Shown piece after piece: positions 17,867-26,867 of a stretch of 64,000 bases of DNA (the first letter of the stretch is position 1; each line of letters starts with the position of its first letter). The position numbers and the translations under genes are program-made. This DNA comes from Burkholderia sp. Bp8963 (GTDB lineage Bacteria; Pseudomonadota; Gammaproteobacteria; Burkholderiales; Burkholderiaceae): positions 62,001 to 126,000 of the forward strand of contig NZ_QTQP01000020.1 of NCBI RefSeq assembly GCF_003854275.1. The letters are read 5' to 3'. The notes beneath the pieces were generated by a model that worked only from the letters and a program-made list of their open reading frames with translations, was not told the origin of the DNA and searched no databases.

Positions 17867-18925
17867 TCAGTGCTGCGGCTTGATCGACGCCATGTCGATC
17901 ACGAACCGGTACTTCACGTCGCTCTTCAGCATCCGCTCGTAAGCGGCGTTGATCTGCTGCATCGGAATCGTTTCGATATCCGACGTGATCCCGTGCTCCG
18001 CGCAGAAATCGAGCATTTCCTGCGTCTCGGCGATCCCGCCGATCAGCGAGCCCGCGAGACGGCGGCGCTTGAAGATCAGGTTGAACACCTGCGGCGACGG
18101 ATGGTCGTGCTCCGGCGCGCCCACGAGCGTCATCGTGCCGTCGCGCTTCAGCAGATGCAGGAACGGGTTCAGGTCGTGCTGCGCGGCAACCGTGTTCAGG
18201 ATGAAGTCGAAGCTGTTCAGGTGCGCGTTCATCTGCGCTTCATCCTTCGAGATCACCACTTCATGCGCGCCGAGCCGCTTGCCGTCGTCGACTTTCGACG
18301 GCGACGTCGTGAACAGTACGACGTGCGCCCCCATCGCGCGCGCGAGCTTCACGCCCATATGGCCGAGGCCGCCGAGCCCGACGATGCCGACCTTCTTGCC
18401 GGGGCCGACGTTCCACTGGCGCAGCGGCGAATACGTGGTGATCCCCGCGCACAGCAGCGGCGCGGCGCCGGCCGGGTCGAGCGTGTCCGGCACACGCAGC
18501 ACGAACGCCTCGTCGACGACGATCTGCGTCGAATAGCCGCCGTACGTGACGTCGCCGCTCACGCGGTCGCGGCCGTTGTAGGTGCCGACGAAGCCGTTCT
18601 CGCAATACTGCTCGAGCCGTTCCGCGCAGCTCGGGCAGGTGCGGCACGAATCGACGAGGCAGCCGACGCCGACCAGCTCGCCGACCTTGAAGCGCGACAC
18701 CTGCGGGCCGGTCGCGCTCACGCGGCCGACGATCTCATGGCCGGGCACGACCGGATAGATCGTGTTCCGCCATTCGTTGCGGGCCTGATGGAGATCCGAG
18801 TGGCAGACGCCGCAATACAGGATCTCGATCTGCACGTCGAGGTCGCGCAGCGCGCGCGGCTGGAATTCGAACGGGGCGAGCGGCGACTGGGCGTCGGTCG
18901 CGGCAAAGGCATAGGTTGTGCTCAT
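17867..18925 (-). CDS. zinc-dependent NAD(P) alcohol dehydrogenase (YahK/CAD-like)
   Basis: The 352-residue medium-chain dehydrogenase reduces aldehydes or oxidises primary alcohols. Catalytic zinc ligands lie in YCGVCHSDLH and VVPGHEIVG, the structural zinc cysteines in CLVDSCRTCPSCAERLEQYC, and the Rossmann glycine motif is GLGGLGHMG. Overall it resembles cinnamyl-alcohol-dehydrogenase-type YahK/AdhC. Start ATG 18925 follows AGGAGC. A truncated AraC-type regulator is divergent upstream, so its local control may be lost. Confidence 0.9.
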   Translation of the reverse strand: MSTTYAFAATDAQSPLAPFEFQPRALRDLDVQIEILYCGVCHSDLHQARNEWRNTIYPVVPGHEIVGRVSATGPQVSRFKVGELVGVGCLVDSCRTCPSCAERLEQYCENGFVGTYNGRDRVSGDVTYGGYSTQIVVDEAFVLRVPDTLDPAGAAPLLCAGITTYSPLRQWNVGPGKKVGIVGLGGLGHMGVKLARAMGAHVVLFTTSPSKVDDGKRLGAHEVVISKDEAQMNAHLNSFDFILNTVAAQHDLNPFLHLLKRDGTMTLVGAPEHDHPSPQVFNLIFKRRRLAGSLIGGIAETQEMLDFCAEHGITSDIETIPMQQINAAYERMLKSDVKYRFVIDMASIKPQH

Positions 18926-19140
18926 GCGGGGCTCCTGGTTCGGCAAAAAGTCAAAGCCGTCGCGCCATGTGGCGGCGCGGCGAGACAGGACGCCATCGTA
19001 CGGAGCGCAGCATCGGCGCGAAATACCTGAAGGTCTCGAAGATTTGCCTATTTCTCTCGAAGTGCGGCCAACGACCCGCTAAAACAGCGCCTAAGTGCTA
19101 CATTGCAAGCCTGTTTCTCTTGCCGGACCGGAGCGCGCCG

Positions 19141-19482
19141 ATGAGTTTCCAGCCCCTTTTTGCCGACACGGGCGACCGCGTGCAGCGCCGCATGGTCGAC
19201 CTGCTCGGACGCCTCGCGCCGAACGCAGGCATGACGCCGGCGGACGTCGAAGGCGTGCGCTTCATCCGCGCAAACCAGCCGGTGCCGTGCATGCCGGTGC
19301 TGTACGAGCCGAGCATCGTCGTCGTCTGCCAGGGCCGCAAGCACGGCTATCTCGGCGACCAGTCGTTCATCTACGACGCGCAGCAATATCTCGTGCTGTC
19401 GGTGCCGCTGCCGTTCGAATGCGAGACGTTCGCGAGCGCGTCGCAGTTCAGCGCCGCGCGACCTTGCGCCGCTGCGCGCTGA
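19141..19482 (+). pseudogene. truncated AraC-family regulator (N-terminal fragment)
   Basis: The first about 98 residues match the AraC_N sensor-domain pattern (for example CMPVLYEPSIVVVCQGRKHGYLGDQSF and YLVLSVPLPFECET). The sequence then turns into unrelated ASQFSAARPCAAAR and stops. The rest of the sensor domain and the C-terminal double helix-turn-helix (about 200 residues) are missing. The break at about 19436-19447 coincides with the 3' end of the convergent M48-like gene, indicating a deletion that joined the two. Intact homologues typically lie divergent from an alcohol dehydrogenase, as here. Confidence 0.8.
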
Positions 19483-20551
19483 TTCCCGCGTAGTCGGGCA
19501 GCGTGTCGACGCGCTTGGCCGTCGCCTTCGCATAGAGCGGCAACAGGTCCGGCAGGCGGTTCAGCAGGTCCTGGCGGCGCGCTGCGCTGTACGGATGCGC
19601 GTAGATGTAGCCGGTCGCCTTGTTCGCGCGTGTCGCGACCGCGAGCTTGTCCCACAGCGTGATCGCGGCACGCGGGTCGAAGCCGGCGCGCGCGGCGATG
19701 TCGCCGCCGATCACGTCGGCTTCGGTCTCGTCGGTTGGGTCGTAGCGCAGCGTCTGCAGGCGCTCGCCGAGGTTCAGCTGCTGCGGCAGCGGATCGCCGA
19801 CACCGAACAGCGGCGGCAGCGACGCCGCGCGCAGCGACGTCTGCGACGGATCGCTGAAATTGCCGCGCGCATGCTCGCGCAATGCGTGCGCGATGCCGTG
19901 CGCGAGCAGCACGCCGAGCTCGTCGTCGTTCAGCCGGACGCGGTCGAGCATCCCTTCGTAGACGAGGATCTTGCCTCCCGGCAGGCACGACAGACGGATG
20001 TCGCGCGAGCGGATCGCGTTGACGTCCCACGACCACGTCTTGACCCGGTCATTCCATTTCACCGAATACGGCGCGAGCTTCGCGACGATCGCGCGCAGAC
20101 GTTTCACGCGCGGCTGGTTCGCCGGGAGCAGCCGGTCGGCCTGCCCGGCGGCCAGCACGATCTGCGCGTATTCGCTCGCGGTCAGCTGCTCGAGCAGTTG
20201 CGACGGAATCAGCGTGCGGAACGCGATCGCGTTGCCGAAGCGGACTTGCTGCGGTGTCGGCGTGTACGCCTTCGCCGGTGCGGCCGCGCCCGTCGGCTGG
20301 GGTGGCTCGGCGGCGGCGGGCGGCGGCGGCAAGGCAGATGGCGTGGACGGCGTGGACGGCGTGGAGAGGGCCTGCGCGGGCGCGGCCGGCGGGTTCGGCG
20401 TGGTCGACGGGGCCGACGGGGCCGAGCCGGGCGCTACCGCGGCCGCCGTGTCGCCCGCGCGCGCGAGACCCGCGCCGAGCACCGCGGCGCCGATGCTCAG
20501 CGACGCGCCCAGATGCGCGAGGCGGCGCAGCCGTTCATTGCGCACGGGCAA
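19448..20551 (-). CDS. exported M48-like protein with HGxxH in place of HExxH
   Basis: The 367-residue protein has a signal peptide (about residues 1-33), a Pro/Ser/Thr-rich linker to residue 95 and an M48-type domain with ELGVLLAHGIAHALREHARG and the downstream zinc-ligand region TDETEADVIGGDIAARAGFDP. The catalytic Glu of HExxH is Gly219 (GGC at 19895-19897), while both His residues and the third ligand Glu277 remain. A zinc-binding but proteolytically inactive protein is inferred. TTG 20551 or GTG 20545 starts inside the end of ampG. The 3' end lies inside the AraC remnant, so the C-terminus may also be altered. Confidence 0.75.
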   Translation of the reverse strand: MPVRNERLRRLAHLGASLSIGAAVLGAGLARAGDTAAAVAPGSAPSAPSTTPNPPAAPAQALSTPSTPSTPSALPPPPAAAEPPQPTGAAAPAKAYTPTPQQVRFGNAIAFRTLIPSQLLEQLTASEYAQIVLAAGQADRLLPANQPRVKRLRAIVAKLAPYSVKWNDRVKTWSWDVNAIRSRDIRLSCLPGGKILVYEGMLDRVRLNDDELGVLLAHGIAHALREHARGNFSDPSQTSLRAASLPPLFGVGDPLPQQLNLGERLQTLRYDPTDETEADVIGGDIAARAGFDPRAAITLWDKLAVATRANKATGYIYAHPYSAARRQDLLNRLPDLLPLYAKATAKRVDTLPDYAGISAQRRKVARR

Positions 20552-21848
20552 CCCCGTTGTCGCGTGCGTCGCCGTTCCACGGCGCGACCTTGAACAGCAG
20601 CAGCATGCCCGGAATGCCGAGCGCCGCGCACACCAGAAAATAGTTGAACCAGCCGAGGTCCGCGACGATGTAGCCGCTCGCGGCGGACGCGAGCGTACGC
20701 GGCACCGATGCGAGGCTCGTGAACAGCGCGAACTGCGTCGCGGTGTAGCGCGGGTCGGTGGTGCTCGCGATGTACGCGGTGAACGCGGCGAGCGTGAGGC
20801 CCGTCGAGAAGGTTTCGAAGCCGTAGACGGCGGCCATCAGCGCCGGCTGCGCGCCGGCCTTCGCGAGCCACGCGAAGCCGAGCGTGGACACGATCTGCAG
20901 GATGCCGAAGATCCACAGCCCGCGCGCGATGCCGATCTTCACGAGCCAGACGCCGCCGATGATGCCGCCCGCGAGGCTCGCCCAGAACGCGGTCGTCTTC
21001 GCGATCACGCCGATCTGCGTCTTGTTGAAACCGATGTCGAGGAAGAACGACGTGGACAGCGTGGTCGCCATCGTGTCGCCGAGCTTGAACAGGAAGATGA
21101 ACGCGATCACGAGCAGCGCGCCGGCCCAGCCGTCGCGCAGGATGAATTCGCGGAACGGCAGGATCACCGCGTCGCGCAGGTTGCGCGGCGGCGTGCCGGC
21201 CACCTCCGGCTCGCGCACGAGCAGCGTCATCACGATGCCCGGCAGCATGAACGCGGCGGTGAACGCGAACACGCCGCTCCACGGCAGGTGGTCGGACAGG
21301 ATCAGCGACAGCGAACCGGGGATCAGCGCGGCGATCTTGTACGCGTTCACATGCACCGCGTTGCCGAGGCCCTGCTCGGTGTCGCGCAGCAGTTCGCGGC
21401 GATACGCGTCGATCACGATGTCGGCGCTCGCGCCGAAGAACGCGACGAGCGTGGTGAGCGCGGCAACCGTCCAGATCGAGTCGCGCGGCGACACGACGCC
21501 GAGCGCGGCAATCGCACCCGCGACGAGGAGCTGCGTGAACAGCATCCAGCCGCGCCGGCGGCCCGGCCGCCAGCCGGGCAGGCGCGGCACGTAGCGGTCC
21601 ATCAGCGGCGCCCACAGGAATTTCCACGTATAGGGAAACTGGATCAGCGCGAACAGGCCGATCGCCTTCAGGTCGACGCCCTCCGAGCGCAGCCAGGCCT
21701 GCACGAGATAGACGAGCGAGAAGAGGGGCAGACCCGACGTGAAGCCGAGAAACACGCAGATCAGCATGTGCGTGTTCAGGAAGGCTCGCCAGCCGGGGTG
21801 ATCCTCGTGAGCGGTGAGTGCGGGCGCCTCGTGTGGCGTTTTTGACAT
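20535..21848 (-). CDS. ampG: AmpG-family muropeptide permease
   Basis: The 437-residue MFS protein has about 12 transmembrane segments. It resembles AmpG: FLGFTSGLPLFSLVYLVQAWLRSEGVDLKAIGLFAL, FPYTWKFLWAPLMDRYVP, SADIVIDAYRRELL and a final FNYFLVCAALGIPGMLLL. AmpG imports anhydromuropeptides for cell-wall recycling, which feeds ampC-type beta-lactamase induction in many proteobacteria. ATG 21848 (MSKTPHEAP) is chosen for family length; the frame is open upstream. Confidence 0.88.
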   Translation of the reverse strand: MSKTPHEAPALTAHEDHPGWRAFLNTHMLICVFLGFTSGLPLFSLVYLVQAWLRSEGVDLKAIGLFALIQFPYTWKFLWAPLMDRYVPRLPGWRPGRRRGWMLFTQLLVAGAIAALGVVSPRDSIWTVAALTTLVAFFGASADIVIDAYRRELLRDTEQGLGNAVHVNAYKIAALIPGSLSLILSDHLPWSGVFAFTAAFMLPGIVMTLLVREPEVAGTPPRNLRDAVILPFREFILRDGWAGALLVIAFIFLFKLGDTMATTLSTSFFLDIGFNKTQIGVIAKTTAFWASLAGGIIGGVWLVKIGIARGLWIFGILQIVSTLGFAWLAKAGAQPALMAAVYGFETFSTGLTLAAFTAYIASTTDPRYTATQFALFTSLASVPRTLASAASGYIVADLGWFNYFLVCAALGIPGMLLLFKVAPWNGDARDNGVARAQ

Positions 21849-22010
21849 GTACTGGAACAGGGTAGCGTTGACGTTATGGTGGCGGCGGCGCACGCAGTGG
21901 CGTGGGCGGCGCGGCATGGCGGCCGCCCGCGCGGCACGGGCCGGCTGCCTGGCGGCGCCTCACCCGGCCGGACCTGACCCGGCCGGACCGTTCGTCAACG
22001 GTCCCCCGGC

Positions 22011-22619
22011 TCAGCGGCGCTTGACGCGGTAGACAGCAAGACTACCACGCCAGTTCTCTCCCCATCGAATCGGCTGGCCTTCGTGCAGCACGATGCGGTC
22101 GAGAATCGTCACGCCGACCTCGGGCGCGAGCGCCTCGAAATCCTTGATCGTCAGCACCCGGACGTTCGGCGTGTTGTGCCACTGGTACGGCAGCGACTTC
22201 GACACCGGCATCCGGCCGCGCAGCACCGACAGCCGGTGCGCCCAGTAGCCGAAGTTCGGGAACGACACGATGCATTCGCGGCCAACCCGCGCCGTTTCGC
22301 GCAGGATCGCGGCGGTCTGGTGGATCGTCTGCAAAGTTTGCGACAGGATCGCGAAATCGAAGCTGTGGTCCTCGAACAGGCGCAGGCCGTCCTCGAGATT
22401 CTGCTGGATCACGTTGATGCCGTTCTTCGCGCTCGCGAGCACGCCCGCGTCGTTCAGCTCGATGCCGTAGCCGGTGACGTCCAGCTCCTTCATCAGCAGC
22501 GACAGCAGCGAGCCGTCGCCGCAGCCGAGGTCGAGCACGGTGGCGCGCGGTTCGACCCAGCGGGCGATCGCGCGGAAGTCCGCGCGCGCGGACAGGGAAT
22601 TCAGCGCTTGCTGGTTCAT
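22011..22619 (-). CDS. metW: methionine biosynthesis protein MetW
   Basis: A 202-residue class I SAM-binding methyltransferase-fold protein: [15 protein letters not shown] is motif I, followed by GYGIELND and [15 protein letters not shown]. MetW is encoded beside metX in many beta-proteobacteria and supports MetX activity. Its ATG overlaps the metX stop by 4 bp, so translation is coupled and it falls under the same SAM-II-type control. Confidence 0.92.
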   Translation of the reverse strand: MNQQALNSLSARADFRAIARWVEPRATVLDLGCGDGSLLSLLMKELDVTGYGIELNDAGVLASAKNGINVIQQNLEDGLRLFEDHSFDFAILSQTLQTIHQTAAILRETARVGRECIVSFPNFGYWAHRLSVLRGRMPVSKSLPYQWHNTPNVRVLTIKDFEALAPEVGVTILDRIVLHEGQPIRWGENWRGSLAVYRVKRR

Positions 22620-23761
22620 ACGCCCACCTCGTTGGCGATTCGTTCGTAATACGCGCGGATCAGGTTGTGGTAGCGCGCGTCGTCGAGCAGGAACGCGTCG
22701 TGGCCGTGCGGCGCATCGATCTCCGCGTAGCTCACCGTACGCTTGTTGTCGAGCAGCGCCTTCACGATCTCGCGCGAGCGTGCGGGCGCGAAGCGCCAGT
22801 CGGTCGAGAAGCTCGCGATCAGGTATTTCGCCTGCGTGTGCGCGAGCGCGGCCGTCAGGTTGCCGTCGAACGCCTTCGCCGGGTCGAAGTAGTCGAGCGC
22901 GCGCGTGATCAGCAGGTAGGTGTTCGCGTCGAAGTAGTCGGCGAACTTGTCGCCCTGGTAGCGCAGGTACGACTCGACCTCGAACTCGACGTCGAAGCTG
23001 AAGTTGTACGCGTCGAGCGCGCCGTCGGCGCGGCGCAGCGCGCGGCCGAATTTCTCGGCCATGTCGTCGTCGGACAGGTACGTGATGTGGCCGATCATCC
23101 GCGCGACGCGCAGGCCGCGCTTCGGCTTCACGCCGTGCGCGTAGTAGTCGCCGCCGTGGAAGTCCGGGTCGGACAGGATCGCCGAGCGCGCGACCTCGTT
23201 GAACGCGATGTTCTGCGCGGACAGCTTCGGCGTCGACGCGATGTCGATGCAGTGCGCGACGCGCTCCGGATACATCAGGCTCCACGCGAGCGCCTGCATG
23301 CCGCCGAGGCTGCCGCCCATCACCGCGGCGAAGCGCTCGATGCCGAACGCGTCGGCGACGCGCGCCTGCGCGTGCACCCAGTCCTCGACGGTGACGACCG
23401 GAAAGCGCGCACCGTATGGCTTGCCGGTCGACGGATCGATGCTCATCGGGCCGGTCGAGCCGAAGCACGAGCCGAAGTTGTTGATGCCGATCACGAAGAA
23501 GCGGTTGGTGTCGAGCGGCTTGCCCGGGCCGACCATGTTGTCCCACCAGCCGGTGCTGCGCGGATCGTCCGCGTAGACGCCGGCGACGTGATGCGACGCG
23601 TTGAGCGCGTGGCAGACGAGCACCGCGTTCGAGCGCGCGGCGTTGAGCTCGCCGTACGTCTCGACGACGAGCTGATAGTTGCCGATCACGCTGCCGCTTT
23701 GCAAGCGCAGCGGTTCGGCGAAATGCATGGTCTGTGGAGCGACGATGCCGATCGATTCCAT
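22616..23761 (-). CDS. metX: homoserine O-acyltransferase MetX
   Basis: The 381-residue alpha/beta-hydrolase acylates homoserine at the first committed step of methionine synthesis. The nucleophile Ser151 sits in [11 protein letters not shown], preceded by [14 protein letters not shown]; the acid and His lie in SFSTDWRF and APHGHDAFL. Burkholderia MetX proteins are generally annotated as succinyl-transferring (MetXS), but the acyl donor cannot be proved by eye. ATG 23761 follows AAGGCGG, which lies in a hairpin controlled by the upstream aptamer. Confidence 0.93.
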   Translation of the reverse strand: MESIGIVAPQTMHFAEPLRLQSGSVIGNYQLVVETYGELNAARSNAVLVCHALNASHHVAGVYADDPRSTGWWDNMVGPGKPLDTNRFFVIGINNFGSCFGSTGPMSIDPSTGKPYGARFPVVTVEDWVHAQARVADAFGIERFAAVMGGSLGGMQALAWSLMYPERVAHCIDIASTPKLSAQNIAFNEVARSAILSDPDFHGGDYYAHGVKPKRGLRVARMIGHITYLSDDDMAEKFGRALRRADGALDAYNFSFDVEFEVESYLRYQGDKFADYFDANTYLLITRALDYFDPAKAFDGNLTAALAHTQAKYLIASFSTDWRFAPARSREIVKALLDNKRTVSYAEIDAPHGHDAFLLDDARYHNLIRAYYERIANEVGV

Positions 23762-23766
23762 TCGTT

Positions 23767-23791
23767 CCGCCTTATTCACTGGGCGGCTAAA
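23767..23791 (-). promoter_or_regulatory. expression platform of the metX riboswitch (SD sequestrator)
   Basis: On the transcript, CCGCC (plus-strand 23782-23786) can pair with GGCGG of the metX ribosome-binding site (23767-23771). The overlapping segment TTTAGCCGC (23783-23791) is a perfect 9-nt complement of GCGGCTAAA in the aptamer 3' strand (23838-23846). The two pairings exclude each other, so ligand binding would release TTTAGCCGC and close the ribosome-binding site. Confidence 0.65.
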
Positions 23792-23831
23792 TGGTGTCGG
23801 CGATGCGCGGAGGCAAAGATGCGCGGCTGAC

Positions 23832-23896
23832 GACCTCTTTAGCCGCATTTATAGTGAACCCGCCGGGACAAAGACAAATCAAGGCCCCGGCCGGTT
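23832..23896 (-). promoter_or_regulatory. SAM-II-type riboswitch aptamer upstream of metX
   Basis: Read on the minus strand, stem AACCGGCCGGG / CCCGGCGGGTT (plus-strand 23886-23896 with 23857-23867, one mismatch) encloses a loop with TTGATTTGTCTTT. Directly 3' come ATAAATG, GGCTAAAG and AGG. GATTT in the loop, ATAAA, and GCTAAA-AGG downstream match the conserved core of SAM-II (SAM-alpha) riboswitches as remembered, and TCTTT in the loop can pair with AAAGA to form the pseudoknot. The location before metX-metW fits the class. Confidence 0.75.
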
Positions 23897-23938
23897 CGCG
23901 CGCCCGCAATCGAGTCAGCAAATCGGCGCGCTTCCGAC

Positions 23939-23971
23939 ATGCCGCCAGGTGGCGGCAGTCGGCAGAGTATA
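23939..23971 (-). promoter_or_regulatory. candidate metX promoter and hairpin
   Basis: TATACT on the minus strand (plus-strand 23966-23971) is a good -10 hexamer without a clear -35 box. A 7-bp perfect hairpin TGCCGCC/GGCGGCA (within 23939-23957) lies just downstream and could be a slmA terminator or part of the metX leader. The rest of 23897-24052 has no gene. Confidence 0.35.
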
Positions 23972-24052
23972 GCGGAATTTCCGGGCGGGGCGGATTCGGC
24001 GGCATGCCGGCCCCGCACTTGAATCACGCTTGAACCGCGCCCGAATCGCCCA

Positions 24053-24727
24053 TCACTGCAGGATCAGCCGCAAATGTGCGTCGGCCTGCTCGCCGGGCGG
24101 TTTCTGGAAACCGCTTTTCGTGAAGCGATGCCAGCGTCCGATCACGTAGCTGACGAGCAGGCTCGCGCGCGCGGCCGGATCGTAGTCGGCAGGCAGCGCC
24201 GCGACGGCGGCCGCGCCATCCGGCTGCGCGTTCGCTTCCATCCGCGCAACCCGCAGGCATTGCTTGAGCGTCGCCTCGATGCGGTCGAGCAACTGGTTCA
24301 CGCGCTCGGCGAGGCGCTCGTGCTCGCCGACGAGCGCTTCGCCGGTCAGCACGCGGGTCATGCCGGGGTTCTTCGTGGCAAAGTTGAGCATCATCAGCGC
24401 GATCGCGCGGGCCTGCAGCACGCCGTTCGGCTCTTTCGCGACGATCTGGTTGACGAGGCCGAAGAAGGTCTCCTCGATGAACTCGATCAGCCCTTCGTAC
24501 ATCTTCGCCTTGCTCGCGAAGTGCCGGTACAGCGCGGCTTCCGACACGTCGAGCCGGGCCGCGAGCGCGGCCGTGGTGATCTTCTCGGGTTTCGGCGCCT
24601 CGAGCATCGTCGCGAGCGCCTGCAGGATGTGCACGCGGCGCTCGCCCGGTTTCGGGCGCACGCGGGTGCGGGTGGGTGTTGCCTGGTCGTCTGTTACCGC
24701 TTGGTCCTGCGGGTGAGTCGGCTGCAT
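24053..24727 (-). CDS. slmA: TetR-family nucleoid occlusion factor SlmA
   Basis: The 224-residue protein has a TetR helix-turn-helix at about residues 45-75 (ITTAALAARLDVSEAALYRHFASKAKMYEGLIEFIEE), typical of SlmA/Ttk, and a long helical C-domain (IVAKEPNGVLQARAIALMMLNFATKNPGMTRVLTGEALVGE). SlmA binds specific chromosomal sites and blocks FtsZ ring assembly over the nucleoid. Its 5' end overlaps the upstream HAD gene by 34 bp. The N-terminal 30 residues are a charged, disordered extension. Confidence 0.9.
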   Translation of the reverse strand: MQPTHPQDQAVTDDQATPTRTRVRPKPGERRVHILQALATMLEAPKPEKITTAALAARLDVSEAALYRHFASKAKMYEGLIEFIEETFFGLVNQIVAKEPNGVLQARAIALMMLNFATKNPGMTRVLTGEALVGEHERLAERVNQLLDRIEATLKQCLRVARMEANAQPDGAAAVAALPADYDPAARASLLVSYVIGRWHRFTKSGFQKPPGEQADAHLRLILQ

Positions 24728-25440
24728 TTCTGTCGCCCCGATCGAGTGCCCAGTCGCAGCGATTTTAACGAACGAATGCGTTGGTCGACATAGTGCGGAC
24801 GGCCGGTATTCGGCAGGTGGCCCGGCAGGTGGCCGGTGATCCACACGGTGCCGATGCCGAGGCGCTTGTAGCGCTTCAGGTGGCCGCGCGTATCCTCGAC
24901 GAGGATCGCGTCGGCGAGCCGCGCGTTGGCGCTGCGCAGCGTGCGGCGCAGCATCGTGTGATCGGGTTTCGCGCGCCACGTGCGGCGGTCGCGCATGTGC
25001 TCGATCGCGATCACGCGCTCGAACAGCCGCTCGATTCGCAGCTCGCGCAGCACCGCGCGCGCGTAGTTTTCCGGCGCATTGGTCAGCACGAACTTGCGGC
25101 CGGGCAGCGCGGCGACGATCCGTGCGAGGCCGCGCTCGGCGCGCAGCATCGCGGGCAGGTCGGGGAACGTGTGGACGACGCGCAGGAAGTCGTGCGGATC
25201 GATCGGATGGTGGCGCGTGAGGCCGAGGAGCGCCGCGCCGTAGCGCTTCGTGTAGCCGTTGCGCAGGCGGTCGGCTTCGGCGCGCTCGACCTGGAGCGCG
25301 TCGATGATGTACTGCGTCATCGCGCGGTTGATCTCCGGGAAGATCGCGTGCGATGCGTGGTGAAGGGTATTGTCGAGATCGAACAGCCACACCGGCGCGC
25401 CGGCGCGGGGCCGGTTGCGCGATACGCGCCGGCGCCGCAT
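24694..25440 (-). CDS. HAD-family pyrimidine 5'-nucleotidase
   Basis: A 248-residue HAD hydrolase: motif I is WLFDLDNTLHH, motif II is FVLTNAPENYARAVL, and motif III/IV are KPDHTMLRRTLRS and ADAILVEDTRGHLKRYK. The pattern matches the Sdt1-type pyrimidine 5'-nucleotidase family that dephosphorylates UMP/CMP-like nucleotides. Start ATG 25440 (MRRRRVSRN) gives a basic N-terminus. It lies between argB and slmA in the same direction and overlaps the slmA start. Confidence 0.85.
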   Translation of the reverse strand: MRRRRVSRNRPRAGAPVWLFDLDNTLHHASHAIFPEINRAMTQYIIDALQVERAEADRLRNGYTKRYGAALLGLTRHHPIDPHDFLRVVHTFPDLPAMLRAERGLARIVAALPGRKFVLTNAPENYARAVLRELRIERLFERVIAIEHMRDRRTWRAKPDHTMLRRTLRSANARLADAILVEDTRGHLKRYKRLGIGTVWITGHLPGHLPNTGRPHYVDQRIRSLKSLRLGTRSGRQKCSRLTRRTKR

Positions 25441-25481
25441 GGCGGCCGGCAGGTCAGGGGTGGCGGTCTGGCGGCGGGTGC

Positions 25482-26846
<1,365 letters not shown>

Positions 26847-26867
26847 CTAAACGGGTAAACTGCGCGG

